From Bacteroidales bacterium UBA1077 (GTDB taxonomy: Bacteria; Bacteroidota; Bacteroidia; Bacteroidales; UBA932), in assembly GCA_002314195.1 (NCBI GenBank), contig DCCQ01000109.1, positions 1-27,903 on the forward strand: a stretch of DNA of 27,903 nt, written 5' to 3'. The position numbers and the translations under genes were made by a program. The notes beneath the pieces are model-generated. The model was not told where the DNA came from. It was given only the letters and a program-made list of their open reading frames with translations, and did no database searches. Shown here in pieces: positions 8,126 to 16,662 of this stretch. The first letter of the stretch is position 1. Each line of letters starts with the position of its first letter.

Positions 8126-10219
8126 ATGGACAGGAATAGTTTAAGAGACTATGAAAAGACCAGGAAGGTTCACGACTGGTTCAGATACTTCGCTCCGGTG
8201 TTCATCACTTTCTCAGTGACTCTTGGCCTCATCACCAGGATGATTCTGCTTTTCGTTCCCCCGACCGTGATCGGATTCAGCGCCGTGGAATGGCTGAAAA
8301 TATTCCTGCTCGGCCTTGTAAACGACGCGGCTTTCTCGATTCTGGCACTAGCTCCGGCGATGTTGATCCAGGCCACGTTGAATGACGCCAAGTACAAAAA
8401 GCCGCTCAGCATCGTCATTGGCACCATACTGCTCGCATTCGCGATTTATTCATTCCTGTCATCCAACATATTCACTGAATATGGTTCCGTCGTTCCTACG
8501 ATAGCGCGATCGCTCTCTGTCCTTCTGCTTTGCGGATTCTGTCTGCGGCTGTTCATTCCGGACATCAGAAAGGGCTGGTGCAAGGCGGGGCTTCTGTTCA
8601 CCATGGGGCTATACATATTCCTGATGATTTTCAACGTCATCTCTGAGTGCATCTTCTGGAATGAGTTCGGAGTCCGCTACAACTTCATCGCCGTTGACTA
8701 TCTGGTGTACACCAACGAAGTAATCGGGAACATCATGGAGTCCTACCCTGTCCTGCCTCTGTTCCTCGGGGTGCTGTTGATGGCGGTGCTTGTCAGCTGG
8801 AGGATGTTCCGTCGTTTGGATTTCCGCGAGGCTGGCAACGGAGGGGCCGTCCAGTTCCTGGCGACATTCGTGATCTATGCGGTCCTTTTCACCGGAAGCT
8901 TCTTCTGGCTGCGCTTCAGCTACCGCAACCTCCAAAGCGGCAACAACTATGCGACGGAGCTTCAGTGCAACGGATGCTGGAACTTTCTCGAGGCGTACAG
9001 CAGCAGCACTCTTGAATATGACAGATTCTACCAGATGCTTCCCGTCGATGAGGCATCGGATCTCAAACTTGCGCTCTGCAATCAAGACGGAGATGGTGTA
9101 CAGGCCATAAAGGACTCAATACCGGCCATCAAAAAGAACATCGTGGTGATAGCCGTGGAGAGTCTCAGCGCTGACTTCCTCTCCGCCTACGGCAACGAGG
9201 ACGGCATCACCCCGAACCTCGACACTCTTATCGAAAAGAGCCTCGTGTTCGACAACCTTTACGCAGCCGGCAACCGTTCCGTCCGTGGCCTTGAGGCCCT
9301 CACCCTCTGCCTTCCTCCGAGCGCCGGGGAAAGCCTTATCAAACGGCCTGACAACGCCGGCCTGTTCTCAACAGGCACAGTGCTGAGAGCCAACGGCTAC
9401 ACCACCTCGTTCATCTACGGAGGCGACAGTTATTTCGACAACATGCGCACTTACTTCTCCGGCAACGGCTTCGAAATCATCGACAAGTCCAGCTACCCGA
9501 AAGAGGACATCACGTTCGCCAACATTTGGGGGACATGTGATGAGGATTCGTACAGGGTGGCTCTGAAAGAGTTCGACAAGAAGGCCGAGAGCGGCACTCC
9601 GTTCCATGCCATCATATTCACAATCAGCAATCACCGCCCGTACACATTCCCTGAAGGGAAGATCACCTACGATGGTGAGATGAAGTCGCGCTCCGCTGCC
9701 GTGAAGTACACCGATTTCGCCATCGGACAGTTCCTTGCCGAGGCCTCGCGCAAGCCTTGGTTCGCGGGCACCGTCTTCGTCATCGTGGCCGACCACTGCG
9801 CCTCCAGCGCCGGCAAGACCAGCATCCCGGTAGACAAGTACCACATCCCGGCGATCGTATATTCCCCTGGCTTCATCCGCCCTCAAAGAGTGGAGAAACT
9901 CTGCTCCCAGATCGACCTGATGCCGACCGTCTTCTCCCTGCTGCACTTCTCCTACGATTCGAAGTTCTACGGCCAGAACATACTTGCTCCTGAATATAAC
10001 CAAAGAGCTTTCATGGCCACCTATCAGGATCTTGGCTACTACAGCGACGATGTGCTGACCGTCCTCTCCCCTGTCCGCAGAGTCCAGCAGTTCGACGTGG
10101 CTTCGACCGAGCCTTGGCATAACACCGAGACTCCGAAAGCGGATTCAGCCGACTCTCTTGTCAAGGAGACCCAGGCTTTCTACCAGACCGTCAACCTTCA
10201 GCCCGTGGCCAAGGAATAG
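8126..10219 (+). CDS. LTA synthase-like sulfatase-fold membrane transferase
   Basis: This 697-residue protein combines an N-terminal membrane region (about six helices, residues 20-275) with a C-terminal alkaline-phosphatase-superfamily domain (about 335-640) facing the periplasm. Motifs include the metal ligand Glu345 in VVIAVES, the nucleophile position Ser385 in NRSVRGLEAL, and Asp556-His557 in VADHCAS. This is the architecture of LtaS and MdoB/OpgB-type phosphoglycerol transferases and of related phosphoethanolamine transferases. Gram-negative Bacteroidota lack lipoteichoic acid, so the acceptor is more likely a periplasmic glycan, lipid A or another surface lipid (inference). LtaS uses Thr where this protein has Ser. 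A single gene, divergent from GH2, followed by a structured intergenic region. Confidence 0.88.
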   Translation: MDRNSLRDYEKTRKVHDWFRYFAPVFITFSVTLGLITRMILLFVPPTVIGFSAVEWLKIFLLGLVNDAAFSILALAPAMLIQATLNDAKYKKPLSIVIGTILLAFAIYSFLSSNIFTEYGSVVPTIARSLSVLLLCGFCLRLFIPDIRKGWCKAGLLFTMGLYIFLMIFNVISECIFWNEFGVRYNFIAVDYLVYTNEVIGNIMESYPVLPLFLGVLLMAVLVSWRMFRRLDFREAGNGGAVQFLATFVIYAVLFTGSFFWLRFSYRNLQSGNNYATELQCNGCWNFLEAYSSSTLEYDRFYQMLPVDEASDLKLALCNQDGDGVQAIKDSIPAIKKNIVVIAVESLSADFLSAYGNEDGITPNLDTLIEKSLVFDNLYAAGNRSVRGLEALTLCLPPSAGESLIKRPDNAGLFSTGTVLRANGYTTSFIYGGDSYFDNMRTYFSGNGFEIIDKSSYPKEDITFANIWGTCDEDSYRVALKEFDKKAESGTPFHAIIFTISNHRPYTFPEGKITYDGEMKSRSAAVKYTDFAIGQFLAEASRKPWFAGTVFVIVADHCASSAGKTSIPVDKYHIPAIVYSPGFIRPQRVEKLCSQIDLMPTVFSLLHFSYDSKFYGQNILAPEYNQRAFMATYQDLGYYSDDVLTVLSPVRRVQQFDVASTEPWHNTETPKADSADSLVKETQAFYQTVNLQPVAKE

Positions 10220-10244
10220 ACATCACCTCTGGCAGTCCATACGA

Positions 10245-10277
10245 TCGGTGCGCAGAAAGTATAGTTTCACGCACCGA
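10245..10277. other. Perfect 8-bp stem-loop after the LTA-synthase-like gene
   Basis: TCGGTGCG (10245-10252) pairs with CGCACCGA (10270-10277) around a 17-nt loop, 25 nt after the stop at 10219. There is no U-run on the plus side, so it is a poor intrinsic terminator. It may be an mRNA 3'-end stabiliser, or part of a small RNA or dispersed intergenic element. Confidence 0.45.
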
Positions 10278-10336
10278 CTTGGTGTTTATGCCCCGCCCGT
10301 GCGCCCGACAACCTTTTCCACTCACAATCCGTTCCG

Positions 10337-10344
10337 CAAAGGTA
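10337..10344 (-). promoter_or_regulatory. Isolated minus-strand -7 box in intergenic DNA
   Basis: TACCTTTG on the minus strand, followed by C, matches TAnnTTTG. It would fire toward the 3' end of the LTA-synthase-like gene. No credible protein gene follows, only the hairpin at 10245-10277, so it could drive a small or antisense RNA. No -33 half was seen. Confidence 0.3.
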
Positions 10345-10415
10345 AGTACCACGAATAGGCGCCACCTACGCCCACAAGCAGCCTCAGTTGACAATCTGTG
10401 ATTTGCGATTTGGAT

Positions 10416-10465
10416 AATGTCTGCTATCCTTGAATTACCACATCTCGAACGGCAGGATAGACATT
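10416..10465. other. Bulged 12-bp stem-loop in intergenic DNA
   Basis: AATGTC (10416-10421) and TATCCT (10425-10430), separated by a 3-nt bulge, pair with AGGATA (10454-10459) and GACATT (10460-10465). The loop is 23 nt. It lies 25 bp upstream of the terminator at 10491 and is therefore probably transcribed with it on the plus strand. Confidence 0.45.
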
Positions 10466-10490
10466 GTCCTCGGAAGCCTTCAAGAATCAT

Positions 10491-10536
10491 GACGGCGGAA
10501 TTACTTGAAGATAATGCCGCCGTCGTTCTTTATTTT
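10491..10536 (+). terminator. Intrinsic terminator of the plus-strand transcript
   Basis: GACGGCGG (10491-10498) pairs with CCGCCGTC (10517-10524). Four more inner pairs (ATTA with TAAT) reduce the loop to 8 nt. A T-rich tail (TTCTTTATTTT) follows on the plus strand only. This is the strongest intrinsic terminator in the window. It lies 272 nt beyond the LTA-synthase-like stop, so it ends either a long 3' UTR or a separate non-coding RNA. Confidence 0.7.
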
Positions 10537-10632
10537 GTCATCGACAGGAGCGAAAACTCCAGTGAATGTGCCCCTCGGGCCGAGTCGTGACGAGGTGGCC
10601 GGGGATTGAATATAACCGATTGCCCGGCAACA

Positions 10633-13428
10633 TCACTTCTTCGGTTGGAAAATCACATCCAAAACATCCGGATTGTCAAACATCCTGTCCGCAAAGTCCT
10701 TGATGTCCTCCGGGGTCATGTTCCTGAGAATCTCCTCAAAGTCAGCCGGGTCATTGTTGTTTATGTCGTAGATATAATACGTGGTGATTACTGACAGCCA
10801 GTATGAATTGTGAGGCTTGGACTGTTCAAAGTCCTTAAGCAGTTTCTTGGTGACGTTGGTTATCTCATCCTCGGAGACTCCCTCATTCTTGATCTTCTCG
10901 ACCTCGGCATAGACAAGAGACTTAAGATACTCCGCCTTGTCTGGATCGCAGTTGAAGGTCATCGTCATCGTGTAAACCTCGACAGGTTTCTTCGAGGCCT
11001 CGCTGCTTACGGTGACACCGTATGTGCCACCTTCCTTTTCCCGGATGCTCTCTGTATAGCGTACATCCAAGATGCCTCTTAATACATTGTTGCAGTACAT
11101 GTCGTGAAGATTGTACGGCATTTCCTTGCGGAAACTTGTCACCACAAACGCCTTGGGTGTCTCCATCTTGACAGGGATCACCTTCTTCACAACGCCCTTC
11201 GGCGCCCTTACCATGTCGTCCACCCAATCCTCTCTTTCCTCGGAAGTTGGCAGGGAGCCGAGGTATTTCTCCACCAAAGGTTTGAGTTCTTCCGCATCGA
11301 CATTGCCCACGATGAAGAACGTGAAGTCGGCAGCATTGGCAAACCTCTCTTTGTAGATCTCGTACATCCTCTTCATATCTATGCTTTCCAGGTACTTACG
11401 GCTCAAAGGCTGTGTACGCGGATTGTAATTGGATGTTATGAAGTCTATGGAGTCCTGAATGATCTTGTTAGGATTCTTGCATATCTTGTCAACATTTGCA
11501 AGATTCTGGTTCAGGATAGACTGGAACTTCACTTCATCCATTCGAGGTGAAGTGAATCGCAGATACAACAGTTCAAACATTGTCTCCAAATCCTGAGGAG
11601 TGGAGCTTGCCGTGATGACCTCATTATCCGTCCCGATGGTTGTAGAGCAGGAAACCATCTTGCCGGCCAAAGCCTTTCCCAATGCGATTGAGTTGAACTC
11701 TCCGGCACCGTAGGCGTTGGTAAACACCGCCGCGTTCTCTGCGTTCGGGAGATCCTTCGCTCCGTATAGAGAAGTACCGCCGTAACTGTGGGCGTACAAT
11801 GAGACATTATCCTTCTCATAATCCGCCTTCTTGTAAACAACTTTGATTCCGTTTTCCAGAATCCACTCCTCCGCATCGAAAAGATCTACAGGGATAACTT
11901 CCTTTACCTTTGAGCCTTTCAGATTCTCAGGCACCAGTTCCTGACCGATGAACTCATCCTCAAAAGGCAGGATGGAGTTGTCTCCTTCCACGACATTGAT
12001 GATTCCCCTGACCTCATCTTCCGTCAGATGCGTCACATCATCCGGCCCGGTGATGACCGCCACCTGATTCTTTTTGGCAAACCACGGCTTGGCATATTCC
12101 ATTATTTCCTTGACGGTTATCTTCGGGATGACCTTGGTGGCATAGTCATAATAATCCTCATACTCCAGCAGCGGTTCTCTCAACAGGAAATGGTCTTTTA
12201 TGTCACTCACGAAAGACTCGTTACTGAACTTGTCACGCTGCTTGTACGAAGACTCCATCGCAGAGAGAAGTGTTGCCTTTACTCTTTCCAACTCACTGTC
12301 AGAGAAGCCGTACCTCTTGACTCTTTCGTTTTCGGTCAGAATTGTTTTCAACGCCTCTGTCTCCTCATTCGGCTTCGCGGTCGCAGAGCAGGAATATGCG
12401 GCATAATTCCTTACCAGGCCACCATACTTAATTGAGCCACCAAGATATGGAGGATCGCTCTGCTGCATGATTTCAGAAAGGCGGTTCGCAATCATTGAAT
12501 TGAAGAAGCTTGACAACAGGCCTTCCCTTAGGTAAGAGAATTTGTCCTTATCGGTTCTCTTGTCAGGGATGATGGTCAGGATCTGCACATTTGATGCGGT
12601 AGCCTCCTTGTCCGTGCCAAGGGCATAGTACATCTCATCGTGCTCCGGGATGCCATATTCAATCCTTTCCTTTGGATTCTCCACCGCGGGGATAGGCTCG
12701 AACATGGTCTTTATCTTCTCAACGGTCTTCTCCGCATCCACATCACCGACCACTGCTATAGCCTGCAGATCCGTGCGATACCAATCATGATAGAAGTCAC
12801 GAAGGGACTGCGGCTTAAACGTGTTGATTATGTTCAGGTCACCGATGACATCACGCTTCGCGTACTGGGAATCCTTGTAGATGACAGGGTTGATCTGCAG
12901 ACCTATCCTGAAACTTGGGTTACGGCGGGTTCTCCACTCTTCAGAGATCACGCCCCTCTCGCTGTCAATCTCTTCCTCAGCCAACGTCAGATAGTGTGAC
13001 CAGTCGTGCAGTATCATGAGGCAGGTGTCCACCAAGGTGACATCCGTCGTCGGCACGGAACTGATATTATAGACAGTCTCATTCTTTGCCGTGTAGGCAT
13101 TCAGGTTCCCGCCAAAGGAAACGCCATGACGTTCCAAGGTCTTGATTATTCCTTTCCCGGGAAAATTGTCCGTACCCTGAAAAGCCATGTGTTCCAGAAA
13201 GTGGGCAAGTCCGTTCTGGTCATCGTTCTCCAGAATCGCACCGACATTCTGAATGATGTAAAAGCTTGCCCTGTCCTTAGGTTCCTCATTATGCCTCACA
13301 TAATATGTCAGGCCGTTGGACAATTTGCCTGTCAGAATCTTGTCCGAAACAGGAATTTTCTTGTTGTCTCTGCCGCAGCCGGAGACCATCAAAGCCACAA
13401 GCAAGACAGAAAATAGAATTCTTCTCAT
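10633..13428 (-). CDS. M16 family (PqqL-like) zinc metalloprotease lipoprotein
   Basis: This 931-residue predicted lipoprotein has signal MRRILFSVLLVALMVSGC with the lipid-attachment Cys18. The first M16 domain carries HFLEH (76-80) followed after exactly 76 residues by Glu157, the HxxEH-x76-E zinc site of the pitrilysin/insulinase clan. The C-terminal half repeats the M16 fold without HxxEH, as in PqqL-type enzymes, and probably closes the chamber over unfolded peptides. The ATG at 13428 overlaps the stop of the upstream permease as ATGA, indicating translational coupling; a start at 13491 would lie deep inside that gene and add 21 non-signal residues. As last gene of the ABC cluster it probably processes peptides or proteins handled by the neighbouring transporters. 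Confidence 0.93.
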   Translation of the reverse strand: MRRILFSVLLVALMVSGCGRDNKKIPVSDKILTGKLSNGLTYYVRHNEEPKDRASFYIIQNVGAILENDDQNGLAHFLEHMAFQGTDNFPGKGIIKTLERHGVSFGGNLNAYTAKNETVYNISSVPTTDVTLVDTCLMILHDWSHYLTLAEEEIDSERGVISEEWRTRRNPSFRIGLQINPVIYKDSQYAKRDVIGDLNIINTFKPQSLRDFYHDWYRTDLQAIAVVGDVDAEKTVEKIKTMFEPIPAVENPKERIEYGIPEHDEMYYALGTDKEATASNVQILTIIPDKRTDKDKFSYLREGLLSSFFNSMIANRLSEIMQQSDPPYLGGSIKYGGLVRNYAAYSCSATAKPNEETEALKTILTENERVKRYGFSDSELERVKATLLSAMESSYKQRDKFSNESFVSDIKDHFLLREPLLEYEDYYDYATKVIPKITVKEIMEYAKPWFAKKNQVAVITGPDDVTHLTEDEVRGIINVVEGDNSILPFEDEFIGQELVPENLKGSKVKEVIPVDLFDAEEWILENGIKVVYKKADYEKDNVSLYAHSYGGTSLYGAKDLPNAENAAVFTNAYGAGEFNSIALGKALAGKMVSCSTTIGTDNEVITASSTPQDLETMFELLYLRFTSPRMDEVKFQSILNQNLANVDKICKNPNKIIQDSIDFITSNYNPRTQPLSRKYLESIDMKRMYEIYKERFANAADFTFFIVGNVDAEELKPLVEKYLGSLPTSEEREDWVDDMVRAPKGVVKKVIPVKMETPKAFVVTSFRKEMPYNLHDMYCNNVLRGILDVRYTESIREKEGGTYGVTVSSEASKKPVEVYTMTMTFNCDPDKAEYLKSLVYAEVEKIKNEGVSEDEITNVTKKLLKDFEQSKPHNSYWLSVITTYYIYDINNNDPADFEEILRNMTPEDIKDFADRMFDNPDVLDVIFQPKK

Positions 13429-15725
13429 CTTCTTTTTCTCCGTATTAAAACAACCATGCAAGATATCAATATTATTCCGGGAATCAGCCATTTATAGATA
13501 AACGCCATCCATGGCAACACCTCATGGGAGGCTGTGTAGCGAGTGTCAGGAGAAGGTTCCCTTCCGATGTTGATTGGGTATTCGCCCAAAGTCATGCTAT
13601 ACATGAATTCATTGAAATAGTCAAAATTAGCCGCTGTGACACCAGCTCTGTTGGCATTCAGTTCCTTCGGCGAGAACATGTCGGAGTCACCGGTCACGAT
13701 AATGATCTGATCTTTGCCCTTAACTCTCCTCGAAGCTACGGATGCGACGGTGTACTGTTTTTCTACCTCTCCGTCTGATGGATTAAGCACAGATTTCTCA
13801 TTGGCGAAATCACGTGTCTTTGTCTCAATCCATACGCCTTTGTCATCAGTAAGCATAATGTCGTCCACATAGAAACCGTTTTCCGACGGCAATCTTTCTA
13901 TTGCGCAGGCTGAAGTCATTGTCGCCTTGATGCCACGCTCTGACATGGCAGCGAAAGAAGGACTCATCGTCTCACTGGTCCGAACATTCGCAATAATCAA
14001 GTCATCAGAGAACAATTCGTTCGGTGACACCAAAATATCATCCGCAAATTTGAGTCCGAACGGCTCAACGAGAGGATTCATGTCCTTCTGACGGCGTGGT
14101 TCGCCCAGAATGAGCGCGTTGCCTCCCCTGTCGAGAAACTTCCTATAGTTTTCCAGTTCCCGCTCTGAGAAAGGAGACTTGACATCAGAGATCACCAAGA
14201 AATCCACATCAATAGGGATAGGCTTTTCAAGGCTTATCTCCCTCGGAGCGAATCCTTGATTGATCAGTGCGTGGCGCGCCACTCTATGCGTAGCCAGAAG
14301 ACCGTATCCATTGTCGCCATTGTCAGACATGCTTCTCTCACCATGACCGGTGACGAAAGCGGGGACGGCAGACCTGTCCACCAAGGTTTTCATGGCGACG
14401 GTGATCTCCGTTTCACTAGGATGAATGTGACTGTCGTCATATATCCTTAAAATAGCCTTGCGGCCGTTGTCCCGGCTGAGCACACGCACCAGCCTGCCGC
14501 CTTCCGCGCGGATGTCGTCCATTGCCCATACCTGCTCCTGAGACAGATAGGTGGTGGTGTCCTGACGGCTCCAGCGATAGATCGCTTGGACCAGGTCATG
14601 AGGTGTCTTGTCTTTATATTCATCCCTCTCGTACCTGTAATTGCTGTAGAAGTCACCATAGTAATAGACATATTTCTGCTTGATGTCCGGTTTGAAGCGG
14701 AGGTACTTCTCAAACCGCTTCAGATCTGTGTTCTTGCTACGGGGCTCGGCATAGAACCATGTCTCATCAAGCACATTGGCATAGGTGGTTATTGTAAGCC
14801 CATCTGTGATCTTGGACATGATCTCCTGGCTATATTCAGTCAAAGTATTGCTCTTCACCTGCGTTGCGTCATAGTACTTGATAAACTTAGGACGCGAGCT
14901 GAGGATTCCCAAGCCGAACACCACCACAAAAACAGCGGCATAGTCGAGGACTGTTTTCCAAACCGGAAGTTTTAGCCTCTGCCCTCTCAGCTTGATGACT
15001 GACATTGAAAGAAAGAGGAAGATAACAAGGACGAAGTACAGCAGTTCCCTGGTGCAGATCATTCCATCCAGAAACACCTTCGAGCGTCCTGAGATAGACA
15101 GCCAGAAAGTGATGTCGCGTACGAAATCATATTCCTGTCCGACATTGCCGATAAAGTTCAGGACGGCCAGGACAATCAGCGTGCTGATGACCGCGACCAC
15201 CTGATACCGCGTGATTGTGGACAGGAAAAGGCCGATGGCTGAATATGCGCAGATTGTGATGTACACGCCCAGTGCGGCCACCATCATCATCTTCATGTCC
15301 GGACTCTGAACATACATTCCCACAAAAACAGTGGGAAGGCACATTACGAAAACTAGTATCAGACCATAGACCATAGTGGAAAGGTACTTCCCGATGATGA
15401 TCTGGAAATTGGAAACCGGGGATGAGTAAAGCAGTTTTATGGAACCGCTGCTGTACTCACGGCTCATGAGACCCATTGTCAGAAGCGGGATGTACAGGTA
15501 AAGATTGTTCAACATCTGCACAAAAAGCCCCCTCAACCCACTGATCAGATTGGCGGTCGCCCCGTAAACAGGATAACCCATTTCCTGATACCTCAAGGCA
15601 TCCGTGTAAAGTCCACAGAAGGTGGTCCCGACCTGAAACGCGAAAACCAATAGTATAAGCCACGCTATAGGCGAGAAGAAGAACACCTTCAGTTCCGTCT
15701 TCAATATTCTTAATATAGACCTCAT
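13425..15725 (-). CDS. GldF-GldG-like fused ABC-2 permease B
   Basis: This 766-residue protein fuses an ABC-2 type permease (about six helices, residues 14-245, with the conserved LLYSSPVSN loop) and another helix (about 262-280) to a large periplasmic region like GldG. A final helix with a basic tail (RRKRR) anchors the C-terminus. In gliding Flavobacteriia, GldF and GldG are separate partners of the ATPase GldA; fusions of this type occur in non-gliding Bacteroidota. The string YYDATQVKSNTL opens the GldG-like part and recurs in permease A (16663-18978). It starts 3 bp after ATPase B and its stop overlaps the M16 protease start. It probably exports or extracts a substrate across the inner membrane; the substrate is unknown. 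Confidence 0.88.
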   Translation of the reverse strand: MRSILRILKTELKVFFFSPIAWLILLVFAFQVGTTFCGLYTDALRYQEMGYPVYGATANLISGLRGLFVQMLNNLYLYIPLLTMGLMSREYSSGSIKLLYSSPVSNFQIIIGKYLSTMVYGLILVFVMCLPTVFVGMYVQSPDMKMMMVAALGVYITICAYSAIGLFLSTITRYQVVAVISTLIVLAVLNFIGNVGQEYDFVRDITFWLSISGRSKVFLDGMICTRELLYFVLVIFLFLSMSVIKLRGQRLKLPVWKTVLDYAAVFVVVFGLGILSSRPKFIKYYDATQVKSNTLTEYSQEIMSKITDGLTITTYANVLDETWFYAEPRSKNTDLKRFEKYLRFKPDIKQKYVYYYGDFYSNYRYERDEYKDKTPHDLVQAIYRWSRQDTTTYLSQEQVWAMDDIRAEGGRLVRVLSRDNGRKAILRIYDDSHIHPSETEITVAMKTLVDRSAVPAFVTGHGERSMSDNGDNGYGLLATHRVARHALINQGFAPREISLEKPIPIDVDFLVISDVKSPFSERELENYRKFLDRGGNALILGEPRRQKDMNPLVEPFGLKFADDILVSPNELFSDDLIIANVRTSETMSPSFAAMSERGIKATMTSACAIERLPSENGFYVDDIMLTDDKGVWIETKTRDFANEKSVLNPSDGEVEKQYTVASVASRRVKGKDQIIIVTGDSDMFSPKELNANRAGVTAANFDYFNEFMYSMTLGEYPINIGREPSPDTRYTASHEVLPWMAFIYKWLIPGIILISCMVVLIRRKRR

Positions 15726-15728
15726 GTA

Positions 15729-16658
15729 TTATTCAAATGATTTACCTGACAATTTTGCGAATACCTTATCCAATGATTCCTTCTCAAGGAATATCTCCCT
15801 CAACTGCCATCCGTTCTCACAAGACGCCTTTACCACCCGGCTCACGATACTGTCGTCGCCTGTGAAATGCAGACGGATCCTGGTACGGGTAAGTCTCTCG
15901 ACCCTCTCTATTCCCTCAATCTTCATAAATTCCTCATCCGCAGGTGGGTTGTGCATGATGGTTGTAAGGGCGGACGGATCCATATAGGCGTTGAACTCAT
16001 CAAGCGTCCCCTTGAAGACCATGTTGCCATGCTCGATCATCATGATATAATCGCAGACAGCCTGAACCTCCGAAAGAATATGCGTGGAGATGAGCACGGC
16101 TCTGTCCTCCGCAATTTCCCTGATCAGGCCTCTGATCTCCACAATCTGGTTCGGGTCGAGCCCGTTGGTCGGTTCGTCCAGAACGACAAAAAGGGGTTCG
16201 TGGATAATCGCCTGCGCTATACCCACCCTCTGCTGGTAACCACCGGAAAGATTAGAGATCTGACGGTTTCTGAAATGGGTGATCTGGCATTTCTCCATAG
16301 CCTTCTCGACAGCTTCCCGCAGCCGGTCCTTAGGCATGAGCCTAAGATCCGCGCAATGGTAAAGGTACTCCTCCACGGTCATCTCCACATGCAAAGGAGC
16401 CTTCTGAGGCAGGAAACCGATGTATTTCTTTGCCTCGATCGGATTTTTCCTAAGATTCACACCATTGATGAAGACATCACCCCGGGTCTGGGTCAGAACA
16501 TTGCAAATGATGTTCATCGTCGTGGACTTGCCCGCACCGTTCGAGCCTAAAAGTCCGAAGACTCCGTTTTGGTCAATCTCGAAATTAATGTCCTTGATTG
16601 CCCAATCGGCACTGTAGCGATGCGAGAGATTCTTGACTTCTACAATCTTATGTTCCAT
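15729..16658 (-). CDS. ABC transporter ATPase B (GldA-like)
   Basis: This 309-residue cytoplasmic nucleotide-binding subunit has Walker A GSNGAGKST (38-46), signature LSGGYQQ (137-143), Walker B FVVLDEP (157-163) and a switch His in STHILSEVQ. A C-terminal extension of about 90 residues follows the ATPase core, as in GldA and other ABC-2 exporters. The ATG at 16658 lies 4 bp after the stop of permease A and gives the same N-terminus as ATPase A; the ATG-equivalent at 16685 would overlap that gene and is disfavoured. About 72% of the first 180 residues match ATPase A by hand count with no gap. It probably powers permease B, 3 bp downstream. Confidence 0.95.
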   Translation of the reverse strand: MEHKIVEVKNLSHRYSADWAIKDINFEIDQNGVFGLLGSNGAGKSTTMNIICNVLTQTRGDVFINGVNLRKNPIEAKKYIGFLPQKAPLHVEMTVEEYLYHCADLRLMPKDRLREAVEKAMEKCQITHFRNRQISNLSGGYQQRVGIAQAIIHEPLFVVLDEPTNGLDPNQIVEIRGLIREIAEDRAVLISTHILSEVQAVCDYIMMIEHGNMVFKGTLDEFNAYMDPSALTTIMHNPPADEEFMKIEGIERVERLTRTRIRLHFTGDDSIVSRVVKASCENGWQLREIFLEKESLDKVFAKLSGKSFE

Positions 16659-16662
16659 AATC

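Noticed and set aside
9368..10120. A 250-codon minus-strand frame opposite the LTA-synthase-like gene, and a similar plus-strand one (7111-7854) opposite GH2.
   Set aside because: Both are antisense shadows with Val/Arg/His-rich composition typical of reversed coding sequence.
10388..10418. TTGACA followed 19 bp later by GATAAT, resembling a sigma70 -35/-10 promoter.
   Set aside because: The Bacteroidota primary sigma factor uses TTTG/TAnnTTTG, the spacer is too long even for sigma70, and the -10 overlaps a hairpin arm.
10191..10490. A 99-codon minus-strand open frame spanning the intergenic region and the end of the LTA-synthase-like gene.
   Set aside because: It overlaps a real gene antisense, has many Arg/Cys/Gly, no domain I recognise, and its sequence is better explained by the hairpins and GC-rich DNA. 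Kept only as a reminder that the region could be a dispersed element.
13428..13491. Upstream start at 13491 for the M16 protease.
   Set aside because: It lies inside the permease gene, adds 21 residues without signal character, and would bury the clear lipoprotein signal that starts at 13428.
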